25,027 bases of DNA from Anaerolineaceae bacterium UBA1363 (lineage in GTDB: Bacteria; Chloroflexota; Anaerolineae; Anaerolineales; Anaerolineaceae), in the NCBI GenBank assembly GCA_002306055.1, contig DBRR01000027.1, positions 1 to 25,027 of the forward strand. Direction: 5' to 3'. The position numbers and the translations under genes were made by a program. This document shows positions 6,942 to 13,519 of the stretch, piece after piece. Within the stretch, counting starts at the first letter, position 1, and every line of letters begins with the position of its first letter. A model generated the notes under the pieces. The model saw nothing but the letters and a program-made list of their open reading frames with translations. It was not told the origin of the DNA and made no database searches.

Positions 6942-7031
6942 CCCACCAACACAAAACCCGCATATTAAAACGTTGGGTTGGCTTTTAAACGCCCTCTTAA
7001 TTCCCATGCTTCTTTACGCCAACACACCCTA
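6942..7031. repeat. About 90-bp repeat, copy 1
   Basis: This copy aligns without gaps at an offset of 204 bases with 7146-7235. Shared words include CCCACCAACACAAAACCC, GGGTTGGCTT and CTTTACGCCAAC. Confidence 0.85.
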
Positions 7032-7145
7032 CACAGTTTGGAACGAAGGCACATCTTGTACATATTCCATCTGACCTGAGCCCATGATTCGTAGGGTGGG
7101 CTGGCGTCACACAGTTTTTTTCGACCCAAGTCTCTTTATAGCCAT

Positions 7146-7235
7146 CCCACCAACACAAAACCCTCACATTCAACCGGTGGGTTGGCTTCTAAACGACCTC
7201 TTAATTCTCATGCTCCTTTACGCCAACCTACCCTA
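7146..7235. repeat. About 90-bp repeat, copy 2
   Basis: This is the second copy of the unit at 6942-7031, in the same orientation, with scattered substitutions. The internal inverted words CCCACCAAC and GTGGGTTGG suggest a folded element. Confidence 0.85.
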
Positions 7236-7502
7236 TTACTTTTTACTATTTTCCAGGCCAGTTTCCGAGAATATGGTGGGGGTCGTGATGTTGAGATCGC
7301 TACGTCGCTTCGCTCCTCGCGATGACAGAAATGCTGAATTAAAAGAATTTATCCGTCATACGATAGACAGTTACAGCAAGTAGATGAAGGGTGGGTTGGC
7401 GTCACTGAGCCTGAACCAACCTAATCCTTGCTTTAGCCCACCCACCTACTTTTTTTTTACGGCAAAGCCGGGTTGAAATCCAAAATCCAACCTGCAACAA
7501 TC

Positions 7503-7530
7503 AAAAATGCCGTGATCGTACGGCATTTTT
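7503..7530 (-). terminator. Terminator after tRNA-Ser
   Basis: Perfect 10-bp arms AAAAATGCCG / CGGCATTTTT (7503-7512 and 7521-7530) enclose an 8-nt loop. The element starts 5 nt beyond the tRNA 3' end and its A/T ends make it usable in both directions. Confidence 0.85.
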
Positions 7531-7535
7531 CTCAG

Positions 7536-7623
7536 CGGAGAGAGTGGGGTTCGAACCCACGATGGGTACAAGACCCATAACGGTTTTCGAGACCGCCCCG
7601 ATCAACCACTCCGGCATCTCTCC
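7536..7623 (-). tRNA. tRNA-Ser (anticodon CGA)
   Basis: The 88-nt minus-strand gene has acceptor arms GGAGAGA/TCTCTCC (5' end at 7623), an anticodon stem GCGGT/ACCGT around loop CTCGAAA with anticodon CGA (codon UCG), a long class II variable arm (TGGGTCTTGTACCCA), and a T-arm GTGGGTTCGAACCCCAC. The discriminator base is G, as expected for serine. The CCA end is not encoded. The gene lies 20 nt after the stop of the beta-CASP nuclease gene and has its own -10-like box in that gap. Confidence 0.95.
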
Positions 7624-7635
7624 AACAGGTTTGAG

Positions 7636-7641
7636 ATTATA
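7636..7641 (-). promoter_or_regulatory. -10 box for tRNA-Ser
   Basis: On the minus strand TATAAT stands 12 nt before the tRNA 5' end, between the nuclease stop codon and the tRNA. No good -35 was seen, so co-transcription with the nuclease gene is also possible. Confidence 0.45.
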
Positions 7642-7643
7642 CC

Positions 7644-9044
7644 TTAAAGGATAAACTGCTGCCCTTTTTCGGCGTATACCGGCACCGGCAGCTCAGGGTG
7701 CTCAGCCAGTTTATCGATCAAAGCCTGAGCCTTATCCGGTTCGCCGTGGAAGAGGATGATGCGCTTGAGGCTGTCCTTGCTTGCCAGGGCGTACTCCACC
7801 AGCCCGGTCTGACCGGCGTGCGCGCTCAAACCGCCGATGGTTACCACCTCTGCCTTGCGGTAATACTCCTCGCCAAAGATCCTCACCTTGCGTTCACGGT
7901 CTGCCAGGCGGCGACCAAGTGTATCGGGAGCCTGCCAGGAGATGATCAGGATGGTGTTGCGCCCATCTTCGATGTTGTTCTTCAGGTGGTGCAGGATCCG
8001 TCCATTTTCCGCCATTCCCGAGGCTGAAATAATGATCATTGGTTCATGCCATTCGTTGAGAGCCTTCGATTCATCAACCGACATGGTGTAAATCACGTTA
8101 TGAAAGTCCAGCCCCTGCATGCGGTGCTCCGCAATATACTGCCAGGTTTCATCGTCAAAACATTCGGTGTGTTTACGGTACAACAGGGAGGCGTTAACTG
8201 CCAGCGGGCTGTCGACCACCACCGGGACATTAGGAATTAAGCCGTCGTCCATTGCCTGGCTGAGGAAGTAGGTCAGGTTTTGCGTGCGCCCCACCGCGAA
8301 AGCCGGCACGATGATCTTACCCCCGCGCTTAACCGTTCGCTTCACAGCATCAACGAATTCCTCATAAGCATCATCCATTGATTCGTGCGGTTTATCCCCG
8401 TAGGTACATTCCATCACCAGCGTGTCTGCCCCTGACGGCAGCACGGGGTCGCGCAAAATGGGGGCATCGTACCTGCCGATATCGCCCGAGAACCACAGAC
8501 GCTTCGGTTCGCCCTGGTTATCACGATAATCCAGGATGACTGCCGCCGAGCCCAGGATATGCCCGGCGTCCACCAGTGTGGCAGTCACGCCTGGAATAGG
8601 TTCAAACCTCTGCTGATACCAAACGCTCTGGAAGAACGGCATCGCCTCGATAGCATCTTTTTGAGTATAGATCGGGTCCAGAGCACGCTCGCCTTTCTTG
8701 CGGCGTTTTTTATTGACATACTGGATGTCGCTTTCCTGGATGTGCCCGGAATCCCTGAGCATGATATCTGCCAGGTCTTCGCTGGCATCCGTGGTGTAGA
8801 TCTTCCCGCGAAACCCCTGCTTGACCAGGTTGGGAATGTTGCCGCTGTGGTCAATGTGGGCGTGCGAGAGGATCATTGCTTCGATTTCGCTGGGATCAAA
8901 GGGAAAGTGGAGATTGATAAAGTAAGATTCATCACGTTTGCCTTGAAAAGTACCGCAATCGATCAAAAGTTTATGCCCCTGATGTTCGATCAGATGCATT
9001 GAACCGGTGACGGTACGTGCTGCTCCAAGAACGGTTAGTTTCAT
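7644..9044 (-). CDS. Metallo-beta-lactamase/beta-CASP RNA nuclease
   Basis: This 466-residue protein belongs to the beta-CASP branch of metallo-beta-lactamase nucleases, the CPSF73-like group of stand-alone bacterial RNA-processing enzymes. It shows H61-A-H63-I-D65-H66 for two zinc ions, His162 in GHILGSA, Asp188 in SGDIG, the beta-CASP motif A around V-M-E-C-T-Y-G-D (Glu212), and a C-terminal RMMBL-like part with G-G-L-S-A-H-A and I-I-L-F-H-G-E. The length is normal for the family. Known members act as endo- or exoribonucleases in RNA maturation or decay. Its ATG overlaps the RNase D stop codon (ATGA, 9041-9044), so the two are translationally coupled. tRNA-Ser follows 20 nt downstream. Confidence 0.9.
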   Translation of the reverse strand: MKLTVLGAARTVTGSMHLIEHQGHKLLIDCGTFQGKRDESYFINLHFPFDPSEIEAMILSHAHIDHSGNIPNLVKQGFRGKIYTTDASEDLADIMLRDSGHIQESDIQYVNKKRRKKGERALDPIYTQKDAIEAMPFFQSVWYQQRFEPIPGVTATLVDAGHILGSAAVILDYRDNQGEPKRLWFSGDIGRYDAPILRDPVLPSGADTLVMECTYGDKPHESMDDAYEEFVDAVKRTVKRGGKIIVPAFAVGRTQNLTYFLSQAMDDGLIPNVPVVVDSPLAVNASLLYRKHTECFDDETWQYIAEHRMQGLDFHNVIYTMSVDESKALNEWHEPMIIISASGMAENGRILHHLKNNIEDGRNTILIISWQAPDTLGRRLADRERKVRIFGEEYYRKAEVVTIGGLSAHAGQTGLVEYALASKDSLKRIILFHGEPDKAQALIDKLAEHPELPVPVYAEKGQQFIL

Positions 9045-10180
9045 TCTTTTGTCCTTTCCAATACCTCAAAAATGGCAGTGCCATAACGTTCATAGCGATA
9101 GGGGAAAAACTTCATCGCTTGTTTAAGCTCATTGCTATCCGAAATTTCCAAATGCGCCAGTCGGTCAAGCAGATCGCGGGAGATAATCGCGTTGGAAGGC
9201 AGACCCTCATCCATGCCTGTTTGTTTCCGCCAGTTTGAGAGGGCATCGCGCCGTTTCATTTCTGCATCGCTCAGGCGATGGTTCCGGCGGGGACTTACTT
9301 TTTTGGGATTCTCCCGCCAGGTTTGAATGGTCTGCATGAGCAAACTGCCATACCGCCTGACCTGCCTCTCGGGCAGAGAAGGCAGCAGGCTGAGCTCCTG
9401 GATAAAGTGCGGTTGTGTCTGGGCGATTTCAATCAGAGCCCGGTCTGAAAGTACCTTAAAGGGGGGCACGTCACGCTTGCTGGCAATCAGTTCACGCATG
9501 TGATTCAGCGCGTCGAGCAGCGAGAGTGCTTCAGCAGAGAGATCCTGGGCGCCTTTGACTCGCCAGATATCTTCCATATGCTGTGCAAGTGGCTTGACGA
9601 GGCGCGCCATGCCTTCGCTATCCTCCAACACGAGTTGCAATCGGTTGCTGGCTTCAAGCTGGGGCAGCAACGTGTCGCGCAGGGGAATGAGGAAGTGCGA
9701 ATCGCACTGCGCATAACTGAGCATTTCAGCCTTTAGCGGTCGCTCCCCCCAGTTGGCGCGCTGGTATTTTTTATCCAGAATCAAATCGAAATATTTTTCG
9801 ATCAGTGCCGCGAATCCCAGGTTGGGCTCCGCCAGAGCAGTTGCGGCGAGCATGGTGTCAAAGATATTATGGAAAGTAAATTCAAAATCCCGTTTGAGAC
9901 AGCCGATATCGTAATCACCGGCATGGAAAACTTTCTGGATGTCTGCTCGGGCAAAAAGCATGCCGAGGTCATCCAGTTCGGTAAAGGCAAACGGATCCAG
10001 CAGGAAGTCGCTCGTGGAGCTGGAAAGCTGAATCAGACAAACGCGTTCATGATAGGCATGCAGGCTGTTCGATTCGGTATCGATGGCAATAGTATCCTGG
10101 GTGGCTAAATGCGCTAGCATTTGCTGGTAAGTTTCGGGAGAGTTGACGATGCCGGCTTCGGGCATCCTGTGTGGCTGCAT
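9041..10180 (-). CDS. rnd: Ribonuclease D (3'-5' exonuclease with HRDC domain)
   Basis: The 379-residue product has a DEDDy exonuclease domain (about 10-185): D34-x-E36 in AIDTES, His86-x4-Asp91 in the second motif, and Y156-x3-D160 in the third. An HRDC domain follows at about 208-285 (helices around ALNHMRELIASKRDVPPFKVL). The C-terminal part (290-379) resembles the second HRDC-like domain of RNase D. The family trims 3' ends of tRNA and other small RNAs. The start at 10180 has no clear ribosome site, but TATAAT lies 8 nt before it, pointing to a leaderless mRNA. The internal Met6 is an alternative start. It is first gene of a unit with the beta-CASP nuclease (4-nt overlap). Confidence 0.9.
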   Translation of the reverse strand: MQPHRMPEAGIVNSPETYQQMLAHLATQDTIAIDTESNSLHAYHERVCLIQLSSSTSDFLLDPFAFTELDDLGMLFARADIQKVFHAGDYDIGCLKRDFEFTFHNIFDTMLAATALAEPNLGFAALIEKYFDLILDKKYQRANWGERPLKAEMLSYAQCDSHFLIPLRDTLLPQLEASNRLQLVLEDSEGMARLVKPLAQHMEDIWRVKGAQDLSAEALSLLDALNHMRELIASKRDVPPFKVLSDRALIEIAQTQPHFIQELSLLPSLPERQVRRYGSLLMQTIQTWRENPKKVSPRRNHRLSDAEMKRRDALSNWRKQTGMDEGLPSNAIISRDLLDRLAHLEISDSNELKQAMKFFPYRYERYGTAIFEVLERTKE

Positions 10181-10188
10181 AGGACTTC

Positions 10189-10194
10189 ATTATA
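10189..10194 (-). promoter_or_regulatory. -10 box of rnd, suggesting a leaderless transcript
   Basis: A consensus TATAAT on the minus strand ends 8 nt before the rnd start codon. With the usual 6-8 nt from -10 to transcript start, the mRNA would begin at or within two bases of the ATG. The -35 is weak. Confidence 0.5.
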
Positions 10195-10315
10195 CTCTGT
10201 AGAGCAAATTAGTTGCCAGTTCCAAGTGGAGAGTGCAGAGGTTTTGCAGATGGACATGAAGTTCAGGTCGACAGGCAAAATCTTGTTAGAATTGGAATTA
10301 GAACAGGAGGCAGCT

Positions 10316-10894
10316 ATGCATTTGGTAATGGTAAGGCATGGAGAACAGGATTATACCGTCACGGAAGGTCGCGGCTTTCCGGGTCCGGCTCGCGAGTTGG
10401 CGCCGCTGACGGAGCGGGGCGTTGCCCAGGCGGAAGCGGTGGTAAAAGACCCGCGTTTGCAGGGCTGCCAATTGATTGTCAGTTCTCCCTATACCCGCGC
10501 GTTGCAGACAGCAGCCATCATCTCCCGCCGGCTCGATCTGCCCATCGAGGTGGCGTTTGACATTCACGAGTGGCTGGTTGATACCCAATACAAGAACCGC
10601 GATTTCACCGATACTCTTGCAGCCATAGAGGAAGCGACCCGCTTCAAGGGCGTGCGCACGCCCGATGCAAAATTGAACTGGGAGGGCTACGACCAGGTTG
10701 CCCGGCGTGCGGCTTCGGCTTTGCTGCCTTACCTTGCGTATGAAAAAATCATCGTCGTTACCCATGGGTATGTCATGAAACAATTCTACAATCCCGGTCG
10801 CATTCCTTATTGCGGAATTGTGGAAGTGGATTTTGACGAAAACTTTACCTGGCCGGGATACATTGAGCGCGGAACGTCCAAGGAGCCGCGATGA
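10316..10894 (+). CDS. Histidine phosphatase family protein
   Basis: The ATG at 10316 follows AGGAGG at 5 nt spacing, so the longer upstream frame is rejected. The 192-residue protein has the phosphohistidine motif R7-H8-G9-E10, Arg61 in SSPYTRALQTA, Glu85 in the acid position, and the second catalytic pair at His150-Gly151 (VVTHGYVM). This fits the histidine phosphatase superfamily (phosphoglycerate-mutase-like, PF00300). The substrate is unknown; many small members are phosphatases of sugars, nucleotides or signalling proteins. It overlaps dtd by 4 nt (ATGA), which indicates an operon and coupled translation. Confidence 0.88.
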   Translation: MHLVMVRHGEQDYTVTEGRGFPGPARELAPLTERGVAQAEAVVKDPRLQGCQLIVSSPYTRALQTAAIISRRLDLPIEVAFDIHEWLVDTQYKNRDFTDTLAAIEEATRFKGVRTPDAKLNWEGYDQVARRAASALLPYLAYEKIIVVTHGYVMKQFYNPGRIPYCGIVEVDFDENFTWPGYIERGTSKEPR

Positions 10895-11337
10895 GAGCCG
10901 TCCTACAGCGGGTTACCACGGGCAGTGTCACTGTCGAAAACGAGGTAGTGGCTCAGATAGGTCTGGGTTATGTAATCCTGCTTGGGATCGGTCCCGATGA
11001 CACGCCCCAGATTGCCCGGGAGTTGGCTGAGAAGACTGCCTACCTGCGTGTGTTTGAGGATGAAGCCGGCAAAATGAACCTTTCACTATTGGATGTGAAC
11101 GGTCAGGCAATCGTCGTTTCGCAGTTCACGCTCTATGCCGACACCAGCCGTGGCAGGCGCCCATCTTTCATCAATGCAGCAAAGCCGGATTTGGCAGAAC
11201 CATTAGTGGACGTGTTTGCGGAACGGCTGCGCGAATTTGGCATTGCCACTCAGCAAGGCGTTTTTGGCGCGCACATGGTGGTGGATATCCGCAATGACGG
11301 ACCCGTAACCATTCTGTTGGAGCTGCCGCAGGCGTAA
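10891..11337 (+). CDS. dtd: D-aminoacyl-tRNA deacylase
   Basis: This 148-residue protein has the full length and signatures of DTD: the opening MRAVLQRV, S77-Q-F-T-L-Y-A-D84, R-G-R-R-P-S-F (87-93), and N135-D-G137-P138-V-T140, where the cis Gly-Pro pair forms the chirality filter. DTD hydrolyses D-amino acids (and mischarged Gly from tRNA-Ala) from tRNA, recycling the tRNA in the cytoplasm. The ATG overlaps the stop of the histidine phosphatase gene. The bactofilin gene converges on it with a gap of 4 nt and no hairpin between them. Confidence 0.95.
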   Translation: MRAVLQRVTTGSVTVENEVVAQIGLGYVILLGIGPDDTPQIARELAEKTAYLRVFEDEAGKMNLSLLDVNGQAIVVSQFTLYADTSRGRRPSFINAAKPDLAEPLVDVFAERLREFGIATQQGVFGAHMVVDIRNDGPVTILLELPQA

Positions 11338-11341
11338 AGAA

Positions 11342-11914
11342 TTAATTGTCCCAGGGGGATTTCAGCTTGGATTTTTCAGGCGTTTTAGGCTCGCTCACCT
11401 GCAAATCAGGCGTTGCTTGTTCTGGCTCAAGCTCACGAGCTGCTGGAGTTGGGTCGGAAAGAACCGCTTCTGGCTGGAATGCAGGCATCTCCGCCTCTTC
11501 TGGAGTCTGTTCTTCCAAAAGTTGGATCTCAATCCGCTCTTCCATGCGCATTTGACCGCGCAGGAAAGCGCCATCTTCACTGCTAAAACTGACCGTGACC
11601 ACATCGCCCCAAACCCGCCCGGTTGAACGAATCTCGAGCTTCTGGCAGGTAATGTTCCCCTGCACCGTTCCCGCCACCACGACTGTTTCAGCCTTCAACT
11701 CAGGGCAAATGACCTTGCCTGTTTCGCCGATCACAACCAGACCCTTGATGACGATGTCGCCTTGCATGGTGCCTTCAATGCGCACCCCACCGGTACCATG
11801 CAGATCGCCAATCCAGTGGATGCCCGGTCCCAATACCGAACTCACCTGGGCTTGCAGCCTCTCGGGGGTAAAAACCGCCGTATCCTTCTTGCGCGAAAAT
11901 ATGCTCATCGGCAC
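11342..11914 (-). CDS. Bactofilin (polymer-forming cytoskeletal protein)
   Basis: The 190-residue protein has the bactofilin core (DUF583, PF04519) at about residues 30-130: short repeating strands with Gly and hydrophobic residues (I-x-G-D-L-x-G-x-G-G-V-R-I-E-G, M-Q-G-D-I-V-I-K-G, V-V-V-A-G-T-V-Q-G-N-I-T) that form a right-handed beta-helix polymerising without nucleotide. The N-terminal tail is short and basic. The C-terminal 60 residues are Glu/Pro-rich and probably disordered. The start is GTG 11914 or ATG 11908; an AGGG-like site fits the GTG better. It lies 34 nt after the DNA glycosylase gene, so it is probably the last gene of the minus-strand run. Confidence 0.88.
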   Translation of the reverse strand: MPMSIFSRKKDTAVFTPERLQAQVSSVLGPGIHWIGDLHGTGGVRIEGTMQGDIVIKGLVVIGETGKVICPELKAETVVVAGTVQGNITCQKLEIRSTGRVWGDVVTVSFSSEDGAFLRGQMRMEERIEIQLLEEQTPEEAEMPAFQPEAVLSDPTPAARELEPEQATPDLQVSEPKTPEKSKLKSPWDN

Positions 11915-11948
11915 AATCTTACCCTATCTTTTCTGTATGGAACGGGCA

Positions 11949-12539
11949 TCATCCATTGCTTGCTTTCCACACCCAGCGCCAGGGGAGTGAGAGCCAGGGT
12001 TCGGGCGCGTACCCAATGCCGATCCGCGGAGACGTCACCACCTCCCTTTCCGCCACGCTGACTCCCCTCTCAACCCACAAGCCACCATCCGGTGAGCATA
12101 CATCCACCCCGTTCTGCTCTCTTCCAATTGCCAGTGCCTGGGTCAACTTTGCCGGACCGTTCAGCCAGCCGGGTTTATCTGCCAGGGTGGGGCGCAGCTC
12201 GCGCATTACCTCGAGCCCCTCCACTGGTTTGATCGCTCGGATCAAAACCGCTGCCGGCACTCCTTCATCCTCACAGACTAAATTGAGCATCCAGTGCATC
12301 CCATAAGTGAAATAAACGTAGGCTCTCCCAGGCGCGCCAAACATCACCCCATTACGAGCCGTCTTGCCCGCCCTGGCATGGCATGCCTGGTCCTCCACCC
12401 CCTGGTATGCCTCCACCTCCACGATCAGTCCCGTCAGCCTTTGCCCTTCCCAGCGGCGCACAAGCAAACACCCCAGCAAATCCGGCGCTACTTGCGGTGC
12501 TGGTCGCGAGAAAAATTCATGCGATAGGATTGGCTTCAA
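11949..12539 (-). CDS. 3-methyladenine DNA glycosylase (AAG/MPG family)
   Basis: The protein matches the AAG family: H-E-F-F-x-R near the start, L-L-G-C-L-L-V, I-V-E-V-E43-A-Y-Q-G (Glu43 as the general base), M-F-G-x-P-G-x-A-Y-V-Y-F-x-Y-G-M-H-W-M-L-N, N-G-P-A-K-L, and R-I-G-I-G-Y-A. It excises alkylated purines and hypoxanthine in base excision repair. The start is uncertain: TTG 12539 gives 196 residues with the usual family N-terminus, while TTG 12569 adds ten more. Neither has a clear ribosome site, and both overlap the end of the epimerase gene (stop at 12517) by 23 or 53 nt, so translation is probably coupled. Confidence 0.9.
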   Translation of the reverse strand: MKPILSHEFFSRPAPQVAPDLLGCLLVRRWEGQRLTGLIVEVEAYQGVEDQACHARAGKTARNGVMFGAPGRAYVYFTYGMHWMLNLVCEDEGVPAAVLIRAIKPVEGLEVMRELRPTLADKPGWLNGPAKLTQALAIGREQNGVDVCSPDGGLWVERGVSVAEREVVTSPRIGIGYAPEPWLSLPWRWVWKASNG

Positions 12540-13467
12540 TTTCTTTTTTATATTGGGGGTCGCGCTCAATCGTCAGGCGTAGACCAGTCTCGAGCGGCAC
12601 CAGCGGGATGTAATTGAGTTTTTCATTTGCTTTCGTGATATCGGCACACATGCGGGTTGAGCCGCCGCTCTTGAGGGGGTTGTATACCTCTTCAGGCTTC
12701 TTACCGGTTACCTGCCTCACCAAGCGCACCAATTCCAATACGCTCGTTTCCACCCCGCTGCCGATGTTGATCACCTGCTGGTCCACGCCCACCGCTGTTG
12801 AGGCGGTCACCAGGGCATTAACCACATCATCCACATAAACATAATCACGCGTCTGGCTGCCATCGCCGTGGATGATGATCGTTCCATTGGTAAGAGCATG
12901 TTTGAGGAAATTCGCGATGACCGGCGGGTGCGAATGGGGAACACGCTGCCCCGGTCCGTAGGCATTGAAAATCCGCAGGCAAACTGCCTCCACTCCCGCC
13001 TGAGCACTGATGGTACGCACGTAATGCTCCGCTGCCAGCTTAGAGACAGCATAAGGGGACTCAGGGTGAACCTCAAAGTCCTCAAAATAGGGTATCTGGT
13101 CCTGGTGACCGTAAATAGCTCCCGAGGATGCCAGCACCATGCGCTTTACCTTGGTGTCTCGAATAGCTTCCATCAGCGTCACCGTCCCGCTGACATTCAC
13201 GCGGTTATAGCTGCTCGGAAAGAGAGACGACTCGGGCACACTGACTTTGGCTGCCAGGTGGAAGACACAATCTACATCCTGCAGCATTTTCCAAAGCAGG
13301 GTCTTCTCGTCAATATCACCCTGAACAAATTCAACTTCGGGTAACAAGTGCGCTGGATCACCTGCCGAGCAGTCATCCAGCACGCGTACATGATGTCCTT
13401 GTTTCGCCAGGCGGTTGCTTAGGGCAGTGCCCAAAAACCCCGCCCCTCCAGTAACTAAATAGTTCAT
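12517..13467 (-). CDS. NAD-dependent epimerase/dehydratase (UDP-sugar 4-epimerase-like)
   Basis: This 316-residue protein is an extended short-chain dehydrogenase. It has a Rossmann G7-G-A-G-F-L-G13 motif, acidic D31-D32 at the end of strand 2 (preferring NAD), H70-L-A-A, the catalytic S114-S115, and Y139-x3-K143. R-I-F-N-A-Y-G-P-G and R-D-Y-V-Y-V-D-D-V are the usual substrate-side motifs of the GalE/nucleotide-sugar epimerase group. It probably acts on a nucleoside diphosphate sugar for cell-surface polysaccharide; the exact sugar is unknown. The ATG at 13467 is preferred over the TTG at 13476 because an AGG-containing site lies 9 nt upstream and the Rossmann motif starts at once. The 3' end overlaps the DNA glycosylase gene. 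Confidence 0.88.
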   Translation of the reverse strand: MNYLVTGGAGFLGTALSNRLAKQGHHVRVLDDCSAGDPAHLLPEVEFVQGDIDEKTLLWKMLQDVDCVFHLAAKVSVPESSLFPSSYNRVNVSGTVTLMEAIRDTKVKRMVLASSGAIYGHQDQIPYFEDFEVHPESPYAVSKLAAEHYVRTISAQAGVEAVCLRIFNAYGPGQRVPHSHPPVIANFLKHALTNGTIIIHGDGSQTRDYVYVDDVVNALVTASTAVGVDQQVINIGSGVETSVLELVRLVRQVTGKKPEEVYNPLKSGGSTRMCADITKANEKLNYIPLVPLETGLRLTIERDPQYKKEIEANPIA

Positions 13468-13496
13468 TGCTAACAACCTGTCCGTAAAATTAGCTA

Positions 13497-13502
13497 ATTA
13501 TA
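13497..13502 (-). promoter_or_regulatory. -10 box for the epimerase gene
   Basis: TATAAT on the minus strand lies 29 nt before the ATG at 13467, giving a leader of about 23 nt. It sits in the 52-nt gap after the ABC-F gene, so the epimerase-glycosylase-bactofilin group may be transcribed separately. The -35 is weak. Confidence 0.45.
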
Positions 13503-13519
13503 GCACGTCAGTTAACCAA

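Larger units (their letters stand above)
6868..7500. repeat. Non-coding repeat field
   Basis: This 630-base stretch has no credible gene. It contains two about 90-bp homologous copies (6942-7031 and 7146-7235), a hairpin (6891-6916), a word CAGCAAGTAGATG shared by about 6876 and 7374, each followed by a G-rich GGGT...GCGTCAC word, and around 7290-7325 a segment (GAGATCGCTACGTCGCTTCGC) of a type common as dispersed intergenic repeats in bacterial genomes. Complementary G- and C-rich words (GGGTGGGTTGG and CCCACCC, about 7388-7445) could fold into a long imperfect hairpin. The open frames here are translations of repeats. Confidence 0.75.

Noticed and set aside
6892..7383. Two open frames (6892-7074 and 7084-7383) in the repeat field
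   Set aside because: Both are translations of the two homologous repeat copies (shared residues PPTQNPHI and LLNALLIPMLLYAN-like), have no ribosome site, and show no known domain.
6868..7500. CRISPR array
   Set aside because: The repeats are two diverged 90-bp copies and assorted words, without short identical repeats at regular spacing and without cas genes nearby.
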